Below are positions 31,457 through 40,580 of a stretch of DNA of 47,887 nucleotides, piece by piece (the stretch's first letter is position 1; the number at the start of each line of letters is the position of its first letter). The DNA is from Paenibacillus contaminans. GTDB taxonomy: Bacteria; Bacillota; Bacilli; Paenibacillales; NBRC-103111. Under the pieces are notes generated by a model that saw only the letters and a program-made list of their open reading frames with translations, was not told where the DNA came from and ran no database searches. The stretch covers positions 1 to 47,887 of the forward strand of contig NZ_QMFB01000052.1 in the NCBI RefSeq assembly GCF_003285015.1. The letters are read 5' to 3'. Made by a program: the position numbers and the translations under genes.

Positions 31457-33427
31457 ATGTCGGAACAAAAACAGGATAAGCCGTTCAAGCCGGACGGTGC
31501 GGAAGAACGGACTTCGGAAAGCTTTATGAGCAGAAGAAAGCTTTTGGTATCGATGGGGATGGCGGGCGTAGCCCTTGCGACGGGAGGCGTGACGGCAGCG
31601 GCGGCAGCGGGCCCCGGCAATGAAACGGCGGGCCAAAAAGGCGGAAGCTGCGGATGCCCGCCAGGCATCAGGCAAATTCCGGACATCGCGACTCTCCGCA
31701 CGACAATAGGGTCTTACGACGGGGAAGAGGTATATGTCGTCTCGCATAGCAGCACCTGGACGAGCAACCCGATAACCGGAAGAGGTCCGACAGGCGGAGG
31801 CATGTTCACGCGTATTGCCGTCAGCGATCTGGCGAATCCCGTCGACAACAACGGCTCGATTATTATCGTAAATAACGATGTGGCTTGGATCCGTACGGAT
31901 ACGACGGAATGCCGCGCCGAGGATTTCGGCGCCATTCCCGACGGGGTGACGAATAACGATGCCGCCATTTGGGCCGCTATCGCATCCATGCGAGCGAATC
32001 CCGTTACGATTTTGCAAGAAATCGGCGGAGGGACGATCACCGCGTACACCTCCGGCAGAATTGTGTTCGGGCGCGGCGTGTACGCGGTATCGCCCGATGT
32101 ATTCAACATTACGCAGGATATGGGGCTGCAGCTTGTCGGACAAGGCTACCGGGGCACGAACAATGCGATTCGCGGCACGACGACTCTGCTGTTTACGGGA
32201 GCTTCGGCCGGTTTCGGCCTGAAGTTTTATGGTGCGGGCTCCCGGTCGGCACTTATTCAGGATATGGATATTTGTTATGCCAATGATAGCTTCACGGGGG
32301 ATTTGATCGATTCGTACAGCTCCCCGGGACTGAAGCTCAATCGCGTTTTTGTCGGGACATTCGGCCTTACGGCGGCGACGAGACTGAGGACGGCAAGGAG
32401 CGGGATACGGGCGACTTACGACGAGTTCAATCATTTCGAGAACGTCACGTTCGACGGTTTGCAGGACGGATGGTGGAGCGACGATCTCAGGGACTCGAAT
32501 CCGTTCGGCGGCACGCTGACCAGCTTCGATACTTGCGTTTTTTACGATATCACGAACAATATGATCCGACATGACGGCAACAGGACCCGCAACGATTTGA
32601 CAATCAAAAACACGGCGTTTAACCCGATTCAAGTCAGCTGCCAGCGGGGATTGAAGGTGGATAACATCGACGGCATCCATATCGATACTTGCGTATTTGC
32701 CGGTTCGACGACTCATAGAGCGGAGATCGAATGGGCCAAAATAACGAATGCGACAGGTACGATCGCGTCGACATCGTTTAACGATTTTTCTAAAGCTGGC
32801 ACTTTGGGCGGCATGCTGGAGGCGACGGGAAACATCGTATACTGCACCGACGGTTTTACGTTGATCGGCGGGCTTATTCGGGCATCGAACAATGAATTTT
32901 CCAAGGCTTCCGCAGCTTATCGCGTAAGTCCGCTGTATCCGTTAACGATGCAGTTGGGCCCTGATCTTTTCAAGGCCGACGTCGGCGTTTCTTACTACAT
33001 GACGCCTGACGCCATAGATCTGAGCGGCAAAATCACATATGCCCCCGAGCAGGACGCATCGCCGAATAAGTTCATCAACCAAGGCACGCGGGTCACGATT
33101 ACGAGCTCCAGCTGTCACACCATCTCGATCGGCGATGCGAGCTACAACATTTCGATCCTGCATACCGGGCGCGATTTCGCATTCGCCGTTAACGGCGATC
33201 AAAGCTTTCAATTGCCTGTTCCGATCATCGGGACGGAAATAGGCGTTATGACGGTCGGTACGGGTACCAAAACGATTACGGCTCCAAGCGGCGTTAGCAT
33301 CATTGCCGGAACCGGCAGCGCGTTTACGAGCCTGCACAGCGCCAAACCCGGCTCCTATATTCGCTTCAGGGCGTTCGGCGTATCGACGTGGGTTGCGGTG
33401 AGCAAAACGGACGGCTGGGTCATATAG
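31457..33427 (+). CDS. Tat-exported right-handed beta-helix (pectate-lyase-like) protein, 656 aa
   Basis: ATG 31457 follows GGGGAGG. A twin-arginine signal, SRRKLLVSMGMAGVALATGG, starts at about residue 25, so the folded protein should leave through the Tat pathway. EDFGAIPDGVTNNDAAIWAA at about residue 154 is the starting signature of the Pectate_lyase_3 family, as in phage tailspikes and polysaccharide lyases. Repeated short strands typical of beta-helices fill the next 300 residues. The last 150 residues form a separate beta-rich end resembling tailspike tips. A catalytic residue cannot be identified. It is preceded by the shared 39-bp element, which links it to the other sugar genes, and is followed by a strong terminator. 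Confidence 0.8.
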   Translation: MSEQKQDKPFKPDGAEERTSESFMSRRKLLVSMGMAGVALATGGVTAAAAAGPGNETAGQKGGSCGCPPGIRQIPDIATLRTTIGSYDGEEVYVVSHSSTWTSNPITGRGPTGGGMFTRIAVSDLANPVDNNGSIIIVNNDVAWIRTDTTECRAEDFGAIPDGVTNNDAAIWAAIASMRANPVTILQEIGGGTITAYTSGRIVFGRGVYAVSPDVFNITQDMGLQLVGQGYRGTNNAIRGTTTLLFTGASAGFGLKFYGAGSRSALIQDMDICYANDSFTGDLIDSYSSPGLKLNRVFVGTFGLTAATRLRTARSGIRATYDEFNHFENVTFDGLQDGWWSDDLRDSNPFGGTLTSFDTCVFYDITNNMIRHDGNRTRNDLTIKNTAFNPIQVSCQRGLKVDNIDGIHIDTCVFAGSTTHRAEIEWAKITNATGTIASTSFNDFSKAGTLGGMLEATGNIVYCTDGFTLIGGLIRASNNEFSKASAAYRVSPLYPLTMQLGPDLFKADVGVSYYMTPDAIDLSGKITYAPEQDASPNKFINQGTRVTITSSSCHTISIGDASYNISILHTGRDFAFAVNGDQSFQLPVPIIGTEIGVMTVGTGTKTITAPSGVSIIAGTGSAFTSLHSAKPGSYIRFRAFGVSTWVAVSKTDGWVI

Positions 33428-33456
33428 CTAGCCGGCCTTTTATAAGCAGGAGCGGG

Positions 33457-33491
33457 AAGAACCGGGGCGGATGCCTCGGTTCTTTTTTTTT
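33457..33491 (+). terminator. terminator of the beta-helix gene
   Basis: AAGAACCGGGG (33457-33467) pairs with CCTCGGTTCTT (33474-33484) with one wobble, followed by a run of T residues. Confidence 0.75.
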
Positions 33492-33522
33492 GGAAATGCA
33501 GAAAGTAAAGTCTGTGTTTGCA

Positions 33523-33641
33523 TTCTGATGTACATATGTGCTGTAAAATAGTCTTTCTGATGTACGTAATAATGATTGACAGGGTGTTTCTGATGTCTTA
33601 TTATGATGATGAAAACAAGGTCTGATTACTTCTTAATGTAC
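33523..33641 (+). promoter_or_regulatory. four helically spaced TTCTGATGTAC direct repeats
   Basis: TTCTGATGTAC begins at 33523 and 33555, TTCTGATGTC at 33588, and TTCTTAATGTAC at 33630. The steps are 32, 33 and 42 bases, close to three, three and four helical turns. They end about 90 bases before the GntR-SBP start, so they are likely operator sites for it or the neighbouring AraC protein. Confidence 0.65.
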
Positions 33642-33727
33642 ATAACGATAAGAAATATACATTAGATTATGATTCGTTTATGCCGGATCATCGTATAAGG
33701 AAATCACGCGAATGGGGCGCTGTACAC

Positions 33728-35113
33728 ATGAAAGCAAAGCCAACCAACAAACAGTTTCAGCTCGAGCTGGAGCATATGGCAAACGAGCTGCGCGAGGAAA
33801 TCGGCAACGGCACCTTTCCGGCCAATTCCTTCCTGCCGTCCGAATCGGCTTTGGCCAAACGGTTCCAACTGAGCAATAAGTCGATCCGCAAGGGGATCGA
33901 GAAGCTGGTGGAGGAAGGGCTGATCGTCAAAATACCGAGGGTGGGCAACCGGGTGAACGTACAACGGCCGAGCGTCACGCTGACCCTTGCTTGTTCGTAT
34001 TCGATCGAACGCGATTTTCAGCTGAGAAGGCTGCTCGACGATTTTCATCAGCAATACCCGTGGATTCGCGTAACTACGGTACAGTACTCGGATACTCCGC
34101 AATTCAGCGAGGACGGAGGGAACGGGCAGGCGGATGTCATCGCGCTTGATTCGACTCAATTTCAGCAGCTGACGGAGGAGAACCGGCATTCGATGTTGGA
34201 GCCGCTTACCGGATCGGAGGAGGCGTTTCCTTTCTTGAACGAGGCTTTTCGGAAGGACGGTCGACAGTATGTGCTTCCGGCCATTTTTTCGCCGATCGTG
34301 CTCTGTTACAACCGTTCGCACTTCAAGGAGTGCGGGCTTCCCGAACCGCACGGGGGATGGACCTGGGATGATTTGGCGCAAAACGCCGTCAAATTGTCCG
34401 AGAACGGAAACCGGTTCGGCTTTTGTTTCCACATCCTGTCGGAAAACCGCTGGCCGCTCTTCCTGCTTCAAAGCGGGGAGCGTTTTCAGTGGGACGGAGC
34501 GGTGCTCCGCGATCTTCGCCATTCGAGACTGCTTGAAGGAATGAAGCTTGGCAAGCAGATTATCCACAACCGGGACATTTTTCCGCTTTATTTATCCGAA
34601 AACAATAACGATATCAACAGGCTGTTTATGGAAGGCAAAGTTTCGATGGTGCTCATCAGTTATATGGGACTCAACGACTTTCGCGATACCGGCCTTGATT
34701 ACGATTTGTCTCCGCTGCCTTATATGCACGAGCCGCGTACGCTTGTTGTCGCGATCGGGTTCGGCATGAACAAGTACACCCGTAATAAAGAGGAGGCGCG
34801 GCTGCTGATCGACTATTTCGCATCCAGGCGGACGCAGGAGATCATACGCCGAATCACGCTCAGCCTGCCGGCCATGCAGCAGATCGAAGAGCCCGCGGAG
34901 CCGGAGCTTCAACCCCCAAGCCGGTACGGGATGTATCGCGAAATTATTTCTTCCTACCGGATGCACAGCGAGCTGAATTTGCCGTGGGCGCTCAATCAGG
35001 TTTTGGCGGGGCAGTTGAAGGCTTACTGGGCGGACCTGCTGGACGAAGAGAAGCTCTGCGACAGTTTAATCGAGAAATTGTCCGTACGGGAAACGGAAAG
35101 AGCGCACAGTTAG
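33728..35113 (+). CDS. GntR-type regulator fused to family 1 solute-binding domain, 461 aa
   Basis: ATG 33728 is the first start that gives the family N-terminus; the binding site is weak. Residues 1-75 form a GntR winged helix (LREEIGNGTFPANSFLPSES, ALAKRFQLSNKSIRKGIEKL, NRVNVQRP). Residues about 80-400 match a family 1 carbohydrate-binding protein as found outside the membrane (DFHQQYPWIRVTTVQY; ADVIALD; CYNRSHFKECGLPEPHGGWTWDDL) but with no signal peptide. It would therefore sense a sugar inside the cell, joining the sensing of transported sugar to DNA binding in one chain. The array at 33523-33641 may be its own operator. It is followed by the cupin-AraC gene 77 bases on. Confidence 0.8.
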   Translation: MKAKPTNKQFQLELEHMANELREEIGNGTFPANSFLPSESALAKRFQLSNKSIRKGIEKLVEEGLIVKIPRVGNRVNVQRPSVTLTLACSYSIERDFQLRRLLDDFHQQYPWIRVTTVQYSDTPQFSEDGGNGQADVIALDSTQFQQLTEENRHSMLEPLTGSEEAFPFLNEAFRKDGRQYVLPAIFSPIVLCYNRSHFKECGLPEPHGGWTWDDLAQNAVKLSENGNRFGFCFHILSENRWPLFLLQSGERFQWDGAVLRDLRHSRLLEGMKLGKQIIHNRDIFPLYLSENNNDINRLFMEGKVSMVLISYMGLNDFRDTGLDYDLSPLPYMHEPRTLVVAIGFGMNKYTRNKEEARLLIDYFASRRTQEIIRRITLSLPAMQQIEEPAEPELQPPSRYGMYREIISSYRMHSELNLPWALNQVLAGQLKAYWADLLDEEKLCDSLIEKLSVRETERAHS

Positions 35114-35190
35114 CAAAGTCAGATCCATGCAAGCAAACGGATTGAAAGACGCGGCTTAGCGATATTCTGGTAAGGAATGAGGGGATTCGG

Positions 35191-36111
35191 ATGAGCTTTA
35201 TAGCGACCAAAGTACTTATTATTTCCAGATGCAAGTACAAGTTCGAAAGCTCGGTCACCAGTCATTGCCATAACTTTCATCATATCATGTATGTGATAGG
35301 CGGGAGAGGCACGCTGTTTTCGGGCGGGATCAAGCACAGCATGCACAAGAACGATCTGTATATTATCCCTCCGGGAACACCCCACAGCTTCCAATCGGAT
35401 TCATCCAAGCCGTTGTGCACGATTGAAGTGAAAGCGCTTGTGAACGATCCTCAGCTGGAATCGTATTTGAAGCTGATGTCGCTCAAAACGGTCGTACCCG
35501 GCGTAAAGGTCAAGCTGATTCTCGAAGCCATGCTTGAAGAGGCGACGCACTGCCGGCCCCAATACAAGGAGATTATTACGGCTCATTTCATCGAATTCAT
35601 TATGAACATTCAGCGGTCGATTTGCCTGGAGAGCGATGATGACGCCGAGTCGCAGTCGATCCTCAACATGCCGAAATTTTCCGAGGAAAAAGGAATGCCG
35701 GCGCGTCAAGGGGGATCGGCGTTCGAGGACGATTTAGCCGGTCAGGCGCTTCAGTTTCTTCAAGAGAACCATGAGCGGAAAATTATTTTGAAGGAGCTTT
35801 CGCAGCAGCTGGCTGTGAGCCGGGCTCACTTGTGCCGCGTTTTTTGCCAAAGATACAAAGTATCGCCCATGCAGTATTTGAACAATTGGCGGCTCAAAGA
35901 GGCTAAGGAGCTGCTGGTCAACTCGGACATGACGATTACCGAAATTGCGGCCAAGGTCGGCTTCCAAAGCGTGCATTATTTAAGCCGCCGTTTTGCCGTC
36001 AAAGAGAAAATGTCGCCGCTGCAATACCGTCAAAAGATGAAAGAGATCGTCGAGCTGAAAATCGAGGAGAAGTTCGACATTGTCGACCATCACGTCGTCG
36101 TGCAGCGATAG
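35191..36111 (+). CDS. cupin-type AraC-family transcriptional regulator, 306 aa
   Basis: ATG 35191 follows AAGGAATGAGGGG. Residues about 20-90 form a cupin sugar-sensing domain (HNFHHIMYVIGGRGTLFSGG, IIPPGTPHSFQSD), and residues about 200-295 form the AraC double helix-turn-helix (LKELSQQLAVSRAHLCRVF, NWRLKEAKELLVNSDMTIT, EIAAKVGFQSVHYLSRRF). Such proteins turn on sugar-use genes when a sugar binds. It is the best candidate to bind the shared element in front of the 31457, 36869 and 41239 genes. That link is inference. Confidence 0.87.
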   Translation: MSFIATKVLIISRCKYKFESSVTSHCHNFHHIMYVIGGRGTLFSGGIKHSMHKNDLYIIPPGTPHSFQSDSSKPLCTIEVKALVNDPQLESYLKLMSLKTVVPGVKVKLILEAMLEEATHCRPQYKEIITAHFIEFIMNIQRSICLESDDDAESQSILNMPKFSEEKGMPARQGGSAFEDDLAGQALQFLQENHERKIILKELSQQLAVSRAHLCRVFCQRYKVSPMQYLNNWRLKEAKELLVNSDMTITEIAAKVGFQSVHYLSRRFAVKEKMSPLQYRQKMKEIVELKIEEKFDIVDHHVVVQR

Positions 36112-36144
36112 TTTGCCTTTTCGGCGCGAAAGTTTCATGAGCGG

Positions 36145-36169
36145 AGATCCGGTAACGCCGGATCTTTTT
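36145..36169 (+). terminator. terminator of the AraC gene
   Basis: AGATCCGG (36145-36152) pairs perfectly with CCGGATCT (36158-36165) around TAACG, followed by TTTT. Confidence 0.75.
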
Positions 36170-36750
36170 GCGATTTGTCAGAAAGTATATCGTGGATACG
36201 GCTTTAAATCTCGGTAAAGCGCTTGTCCCTAAGAGGAAACACGAGAAATCGGCGCCATGCGAACTGGAAAACCTACAGTTGTTTTCCGAAATACTCCTTG
36301 TTTTATAAATCTTAATGGAGAACTTGCAGCTAATTCCATTGAAAACTCCCAAATACGAAGAAATGCCGAAAGTTACCTGTAGTTTTTCCAGCTAAATGTC
36401 TGTTTCGTGCGTTTTAACCGAAAATAGCTGCATGTTTTCCAGTTAGCGACTGTTCGCGCAATTCTCCCTGCATAAGCCTGTTTTCAATACGGCAAGATAA
36501 ACTTTCCAAAGGGCCGGCACGGCTTCCAACTCAATGCCAATTGTTAATGTGACTATGGGATAGTGGACTCTCCGTCAAACCTGATGAAAGCTTTGGATCG
36601 CTGGACATTTAGCCAGGCACCAAATTAACGTCCGTGATTTTCGGACTGTTTTTCTCGAAACGATTTTCTGTGGATAATCGGGGCTCCCCAAAAGTACTCG
36701 TTTTTGTGGGGCTTAGTTGTATCCCGCAGCAAAAAATAACGCGGCCGCAC
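36170..36750. repeat. spacer of 580 bp with degenerate intergenic repeats
   Basis: No gene is seen. Related short blocks recur in both orientations, such as CTGGAAAACCTACAG, TACCTGTAGTTTTTCCAG and GCTGCATGTTTTCCAG, which suggests a family of degenerate palindromic units. These could be a dispersed host repeat of the kind common in Paenibacillus spacers. The end of the spacer leads into the 39-bp element of the next gene. Confidence 0.5.
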
Positions 36751-36752
36751 AT

Positions 36753-36817
36753 ATCAACCGCGTACAAAAAATAAACGCTTTTTACTAAAGAAACGGCTCT
36801 TTGCCCGGCTATATAAT
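36753..36817 (+). promoter_or_regulatory. shared 39-bp element plus TATAAT, copy 2
   Basis: Copy 2 (36753-36791) is identical to copy 3 at 36 of 39 positions. TATAAT (36812-36817) follows 20 bases later, and TATAATGGTTCTG is shared with copy 1. The core AAACGCTTT resembles a catabolite-response (cre) half-pair. It lies 51 bases before the ceramidase-like gene. Confidence 0.78.
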
Positions 36818-36868
36818 GGTTCTGAAACAGCAGGAGGATTAGAGAAAAGTGTCGGGAGGATGCCGGAA

Positions 36869-38314
36869 ATGCAATTACGCGCAGGCGTGGCCAAAAGCGA
36901 GATCACTACCGGAGAGGAAGGAATATTGATTAGCGACCCGTTGTACGCCAAAGCGCTCGTTCTAGACGACGGGATCACGAAAGCGGTTATTATTGCGATG
37001 GATGCGCTGGCGATAGGCGGTTTAGGCGATATAAAGGACGATTTCCTGCCGAAGCTGCGCGCCCGAATTGAGAACGAGCTGCACATTCCAGGCGGGAACG
37101 TACTGGTGAACGCTTCACATACTCATCCGCAGGGCCGGCTCCTATGTGACGACGCCGAGCAGGTCGAGCGGACGTTTGAGGCAGTCAGGCAGGCGCTGCA
37201 AAAGATGACGGAGGTAAGGGCCGGCTCGGGCTTCGGTCATGAAGACAGAATCGTCGTAAACCGGAATCTCAAAATGAAGGACGGCAGCCATTGGTCGATC
37301 CGCTACGCCCATCCTTGCCCGGAGGACAAGGAGGTCGCCGATATCGGGCCGATCGATCCTTCGATAGGCGTTCTTCGTTTAGACAGGCTGGACGGTCAGC
37401 CGCTGGCAGTCGTCTATAACTTTGCGAGCCATCTTTTGATCGGCGTTCCCGAGCGGGGCGTTACAGCGAACTTCACGGGTTTCGCCTCGAAGGTCATTGA
37501 GGAAAACCTCGGCAATGGTGTGATGGCTTTATTTTTGCAGGGGGCGGGTGGCGATATACTAGAGGTTTTCTTCAAAGACGTCAACCGGCCGAGAAATTGC
37601 GAGCCGCTGGGGACGATGCTCGGTCTCAGCACCTTGAAGGCGGTCAGGAAAATCCAAACCAAGGATGCCGGTTTGAATGTCCTGTCGGAAACGATCCGGC
37701 TTCCCGTTCGCAAAAATATCCCGGAGCGCATGGAAGCGAGGCTTCAAGAGCAGGCAAAGCTGCTGGCTACATTGAGGAGCACGACGCTCAATTTTAAAAC
37801 GTTCCTGCCTCTCTACATCAAATATGCGCTGAATCCGGATTACCCGTCCGATTATGCTTACCGCTACATGCAAGAAGAAAGAATCGGCTCGAACGAGCTT
37901 GTTTCTATGGATGTCCACAACCGGGGGAATTTGGACCGGTATTTGAACAACATTTATACGATGGAGAAATTGATCCGTATTCAGGAGGATTTGGCGACGT
38001 TTCAATACCATGAGACGCTGCTCCGCGAGGCAGGCGGTGAAACGGTACCCGCCGAGGTGCAGGGCGTCAAAATCGGAGACTGCGCGCTAATTACGGCGCC
38101 GGCGGAGCTGCTTGTGGAAATCGGCTTGAACCTCAAAAAAGCTTCTCCCTACGAGCACACTTTCGTTTCCGCGTTTACGAACGGCTACTTGCACTATGCC
38201 GCCCCGGTCGAGCATTACGGCAAGGGAGGCTACGAGGTTACGGAATGCATGCTTGCCGAGGAATGGCAGGAGGCATACGAGTCCAAGGCTTACGATATAC
38301 TCCGCAGGCTGTAG
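36869..38314 (+). CDS. neutral/alkaline ceramidase-superfamily hydrolase, 481 aa
   Basis: ATG 36869 is chosen because GGGAGG lies nine bases in front; ATG 36860 overlaps it. The N-terminal two-thirds resemble neutral ceramidases: GVAKSEITTGEEG at the front, a Rossmann-like core, and the zinc-binding NASHTHPQG, where ceramidases have NLSHTHSGP. The segment QGAGGDILEV stands where ceramidases have GDVSPN, so the nucleophilic Ser is not conserved and true ceramidase activity is doubtful. A metal-dependent amidase or esterase of another substrate is more likely. No signal peptide, so it is cytoplasmic. It is followed 61 bases later by the rhamnosidase gene, apparently in one operon, which suggests joint breakdown of one compound. 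Confidence 0.75.
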   Translation: MQLRAGVAKSEITTGEEGILISDPLYAKALVLDDGITKAVIIAMDALAIGGLGDIKDDFLPKLRARIENELHIPGGNVLVNASHTHPQGRLLCDDAEQVERTFEAVRQALQKMTEVRAGSGFGHEDRIVVNRNLKMKDGSHWSIRYAHPCPEDKEVADIGPIDPSIGVLRLDRLDGQPLAVVYNFASHLLIGVPERGVTANFTGFASKVIEENLGNGVMALFLQGAGGDILEVFFKDVNRPRNCEPLGTMLGLSTLKAVRKIQTKDAGLNVLSETIRLPVRKNIPERMEARLQEQAKLLATLRSTTLNFKTFLPLYIKYALNPDYPSDYAYRYMQEERIGSNELVSMDVHNRGNLDRYLNNIYTMEKLIRIQEDLATFQYHETLLREAGGETVPAEVQGVKIGDCALITAPAELLVEIGLNLKKASPYEHTFVSAFTNGYLHYAAPVEHYGKGGYEVTECMLAEEWQEAYESKAYDILRRL

Positions 38315-38375
38315 GGAGGGCCGGAATGGACGATCCTCTGTGGTTTATGCTTTTAGAGCTAAGAAGGAGAAAAAC

Positions 38376-40580
38376 ATGGAGAAACGATGGACGGCCCGGT
38401 GGATTATGGACCGCGCGTTTGTCGGCTTGCCGCCGATCGATCTTTATCGCAAAGAGCTGGAGTCAAAACCGCGAAGCGTGCATAAGACCGGGCTGACGAA
38501 CCGCCACATGTTTGCCAGAAAGGAATTCACGCTACATGAGAAGCCGCAAAAAGCGGTTTTGGATATAACCGGCGACGATTATTACAAGGTATATGTCAAC
38601 GGCCGCTTTGTCGGACAAGGGCCGGCGCAAGGGAATCCTTTTCATTATTACTATAACCGTTACGACATAGCCTCCTTCCTCCAAAAAGGGATAAATGCGA
38701 TCGCCGTTCACGTCTATTACCACGGATTGGTCTGTCATGCGTACAACAGCGGCGATTACCGCCAAGGTTTTATTGCCGAGCTGACGGCTGACGGCATTAT
38801 AACGGCAAAGACGGATCGCAGTTGGAAGTATCGGAGCACGGAGGAATACGGGCGAGGAAGCGCGATCGGCTACGACACGCAATTTACCGAGCACGTCGAT
38901 TGCCGCTTGAGGACGCCGGGCTGGCGGGAGGCCAGCTTCGATGATTCGAAGTGGAGCCGGGCCGCAGAGCATGGGCAAGACGACCATCATTTCTGTCTGC
39001 AGCCGACGCCGCCTGTATCCGTTTACGAGCAATTGCCTTTGCATGTGACGGCGCTGGGGGATGAGGGCTATCAAATCGATTTCGGTCAAGAGATTACCGG
39101 CCAAGTGAGCTTAAGGGCAAGGGGGTCCGCAGGACAGATCGTGGAAATTCGCTGCGGCGAGGAGTTGGACGATGACGGACGGGTTCGTTACGATATGCGA
39201 TGCAATTGCCGCTATCAGGATTTTTGGACGCTGTCGGGGCGTGAGGACGACATGTCCGAGTTTTTCGATTATAAGGCATTCCGGTATGCCGAGGTGCTTG
39301 CCGGAGTAGGCGTCACGTTAGATACCGGAAGCTTCCGTGCAGTGGTGCGCCACTATCCGTTTGAGGCCGGGGCATGTACGTTCGAAACCTCGAATCCGCG
39401 GCTGAACGCAATTTGGGCGATCTGCAGCAACGGCGTCAAATACGGCTCGCAGGAGCATTACGTCGATTGCCCCTCGCGGGAAAAGGGCCAGTATTTGGGA
39501 GATAACACGGTCATCACGCACGCGCACGCTTATGCTTCTGGCGATTTGCGGCTGTTCCGGAAATCGCTGCAAGACTTCGCCTTGCTGGCGGAACGAGTAT
39601 GTCCCGGGATGATGGCGGTCGCTTCCGGCAGTTATATGCAGGAGATCGCCGATTTCTCCCTCCAATGGCCCATGCAGCTGCTGCAGTATTACAAGCAAAG
39701 CGGCGACAGGGAATTTCTTCGGGATATGTTTCCGACAGCCGAGAGGCTGTTGCGCCACTTCGATTCATACCGGAGAGAAGACGGTTTGCTCGCGAAGGTC
39801 GACGACAAATGGAATCTTGTCGATTGGCCGGAAGCGATGCGCGACGGATATGATTTTAAGCTCGATCATCCGATCGGCGAAGGCTGCCATAACGTTATCA
39901 ACGCTTTTTACTATGGAGCGCTGGAGACCGTTTGCGAGATTCGCGAGCATTTGGAAGGCGCGAAGCCGCAAGCGCTGCTGGATGAAATGGCGCGGGTGAA
40001 AGCGGCCTTCCGCAAGGCTTTCTATAGCGACGGGAGCGGGCTCTTCGTCGATGCGGAACGTTCGCAGCATGCCTCGCTGCACGCCAATGCGCTTCCGCTG
40101 TTATTCGGTCTCGCACCTGAGGAGGCTGTACCGTCAATTGTAAGGTTGATTCGGGCCAAGCGGTTAAGCTGCGGGGTGTACATGGCTTATTTCGTGTTGA
40201 AGGCGCTTGCCCGGGCGGGCGAATACGAGCTAATCTACGAACTTATAAATTCGGACGATCGAAACTCCTGGGCCTCGATGCTGAAGGAAGGGGCGACGAC
40301 CTGCTTCGAAGTTTGGTCCAAGGAGATGAAGCCGAATGCCAGCTTATGCCATCCATGGGCAAGCGCGCCGATCCCTTTGCTGATTGAGGAAATTATCGGC
40401 TTGAAGCCTGCGGCTCCCGGCTGGACGAAGGTGTCCTTTACGCCACATATTCCGAATTCTCTTGAGTGGATTATGCTCTCGTTTCGGACCCCTGCCGGCA
40501 CGATCGCGTTGGAATATGCCGGCGGCGAGGCGAAGCTTACCGTACCCGATGGCGTCGCTGTTGAAGGCGGGCTTGCCTAG
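38376..40580 (+). CDS. alpha-L-rhamnosidase (GH78-like), 734 aa
   Basis: ATG 38376 has AAGAAGGAGA five bases in front; the long frame upstream lacks a start. An N-terminal beta-sandwich (KPQKAVLDITGDDYYKVYVN, GRFVGQGPAQ) is followed by a second sandwich (GQEITGQVSLRARGSAGQI) and an alpha/alpha barrel with YVDCPSREKGQYLGDN at about 363-376, the place of the GH78 motif around the general acid. A C-terminal beta domain ends the protein. It would remove terminal L-rhamnose from an imported or intracellular glycoside, since no signal peptide is seen. It is smaller than many family members but complete. It pairs with the ceramidase-like gene. Confidence 0.85.
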   Translation: MEKRWTARWIMDRAFVGLPPIDLYRKELESKPRSVHKTGLTNRHMFARKEFTLHEKPQKAVLDITGDDYYKVYVNGRFVGQGPAQGNPFHYYYNRYDIASFLQKGINAIAVHVYYHGLVCHAYNSGDYRQGFIAELTADGIITAKTDRSWKYRSTEEYGRGSAIGYDTQFTEHVDCRLRTPGWREASFDDSKWSRAAEHGQDDHHFCLQPTPPVSVYEQLPLHVTALGDEGYQIDFGQEITGQVSLRARGSAGQIVEIRCGEELDDDGRVRYDMRCNCRYQDFWTLSGREDDMSEFFDYKAFRYAEVLAGVGVTLDTGSFRAVVRHYPFEAGACTFETSNPRLNAIWAICSNGVKYGSQEHYVDCPSREKGQYLGDNTVITHAHAYASGDLRLFRKSLQDFALLAERVCPGMMAVASGSYMQEIADFSLQWPMQLLQYYKQSGDREFLRDMFPTAERLLRHFDSYRREDGLLAKVDDKWNLVDWPEAMRDGYDFKLDHPIGEGCHNVINAFYYGALETVCEIREHLEGAKPQALLDEMARVKAAFRKAFYSDGSGLFVDAERSQHASLHANALPLLFGLAPEEAVPSIVRLIRAKRLSCGVYMAYFVLKALARAGEYELIYELINSDDRNSWASMLKEGATTCFEVWSKEMKPNASLCHPWASAPIPLLIEEIIGLKPAAPGWTKVSFTPHIPNSLEWIMLSFRTPAGTIALEYAGGEAKLTVPDGVAVEGGLA

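Noticed and set aside
31427..32716. 429-aa open frame on the minus strand inside the beta-helix gene
   Set aside because: It has no ribosome binding site or domain and mirrors the codon pattern of the clearly real plus-strand gene, a common effect in GC-rich coding DNA.
36596..36852. Possible small gene or promoter of another type in the spacer
   Set aside because: No frame with start site; the only clear signal is the shared 39-bp element and TATAAT already listed.
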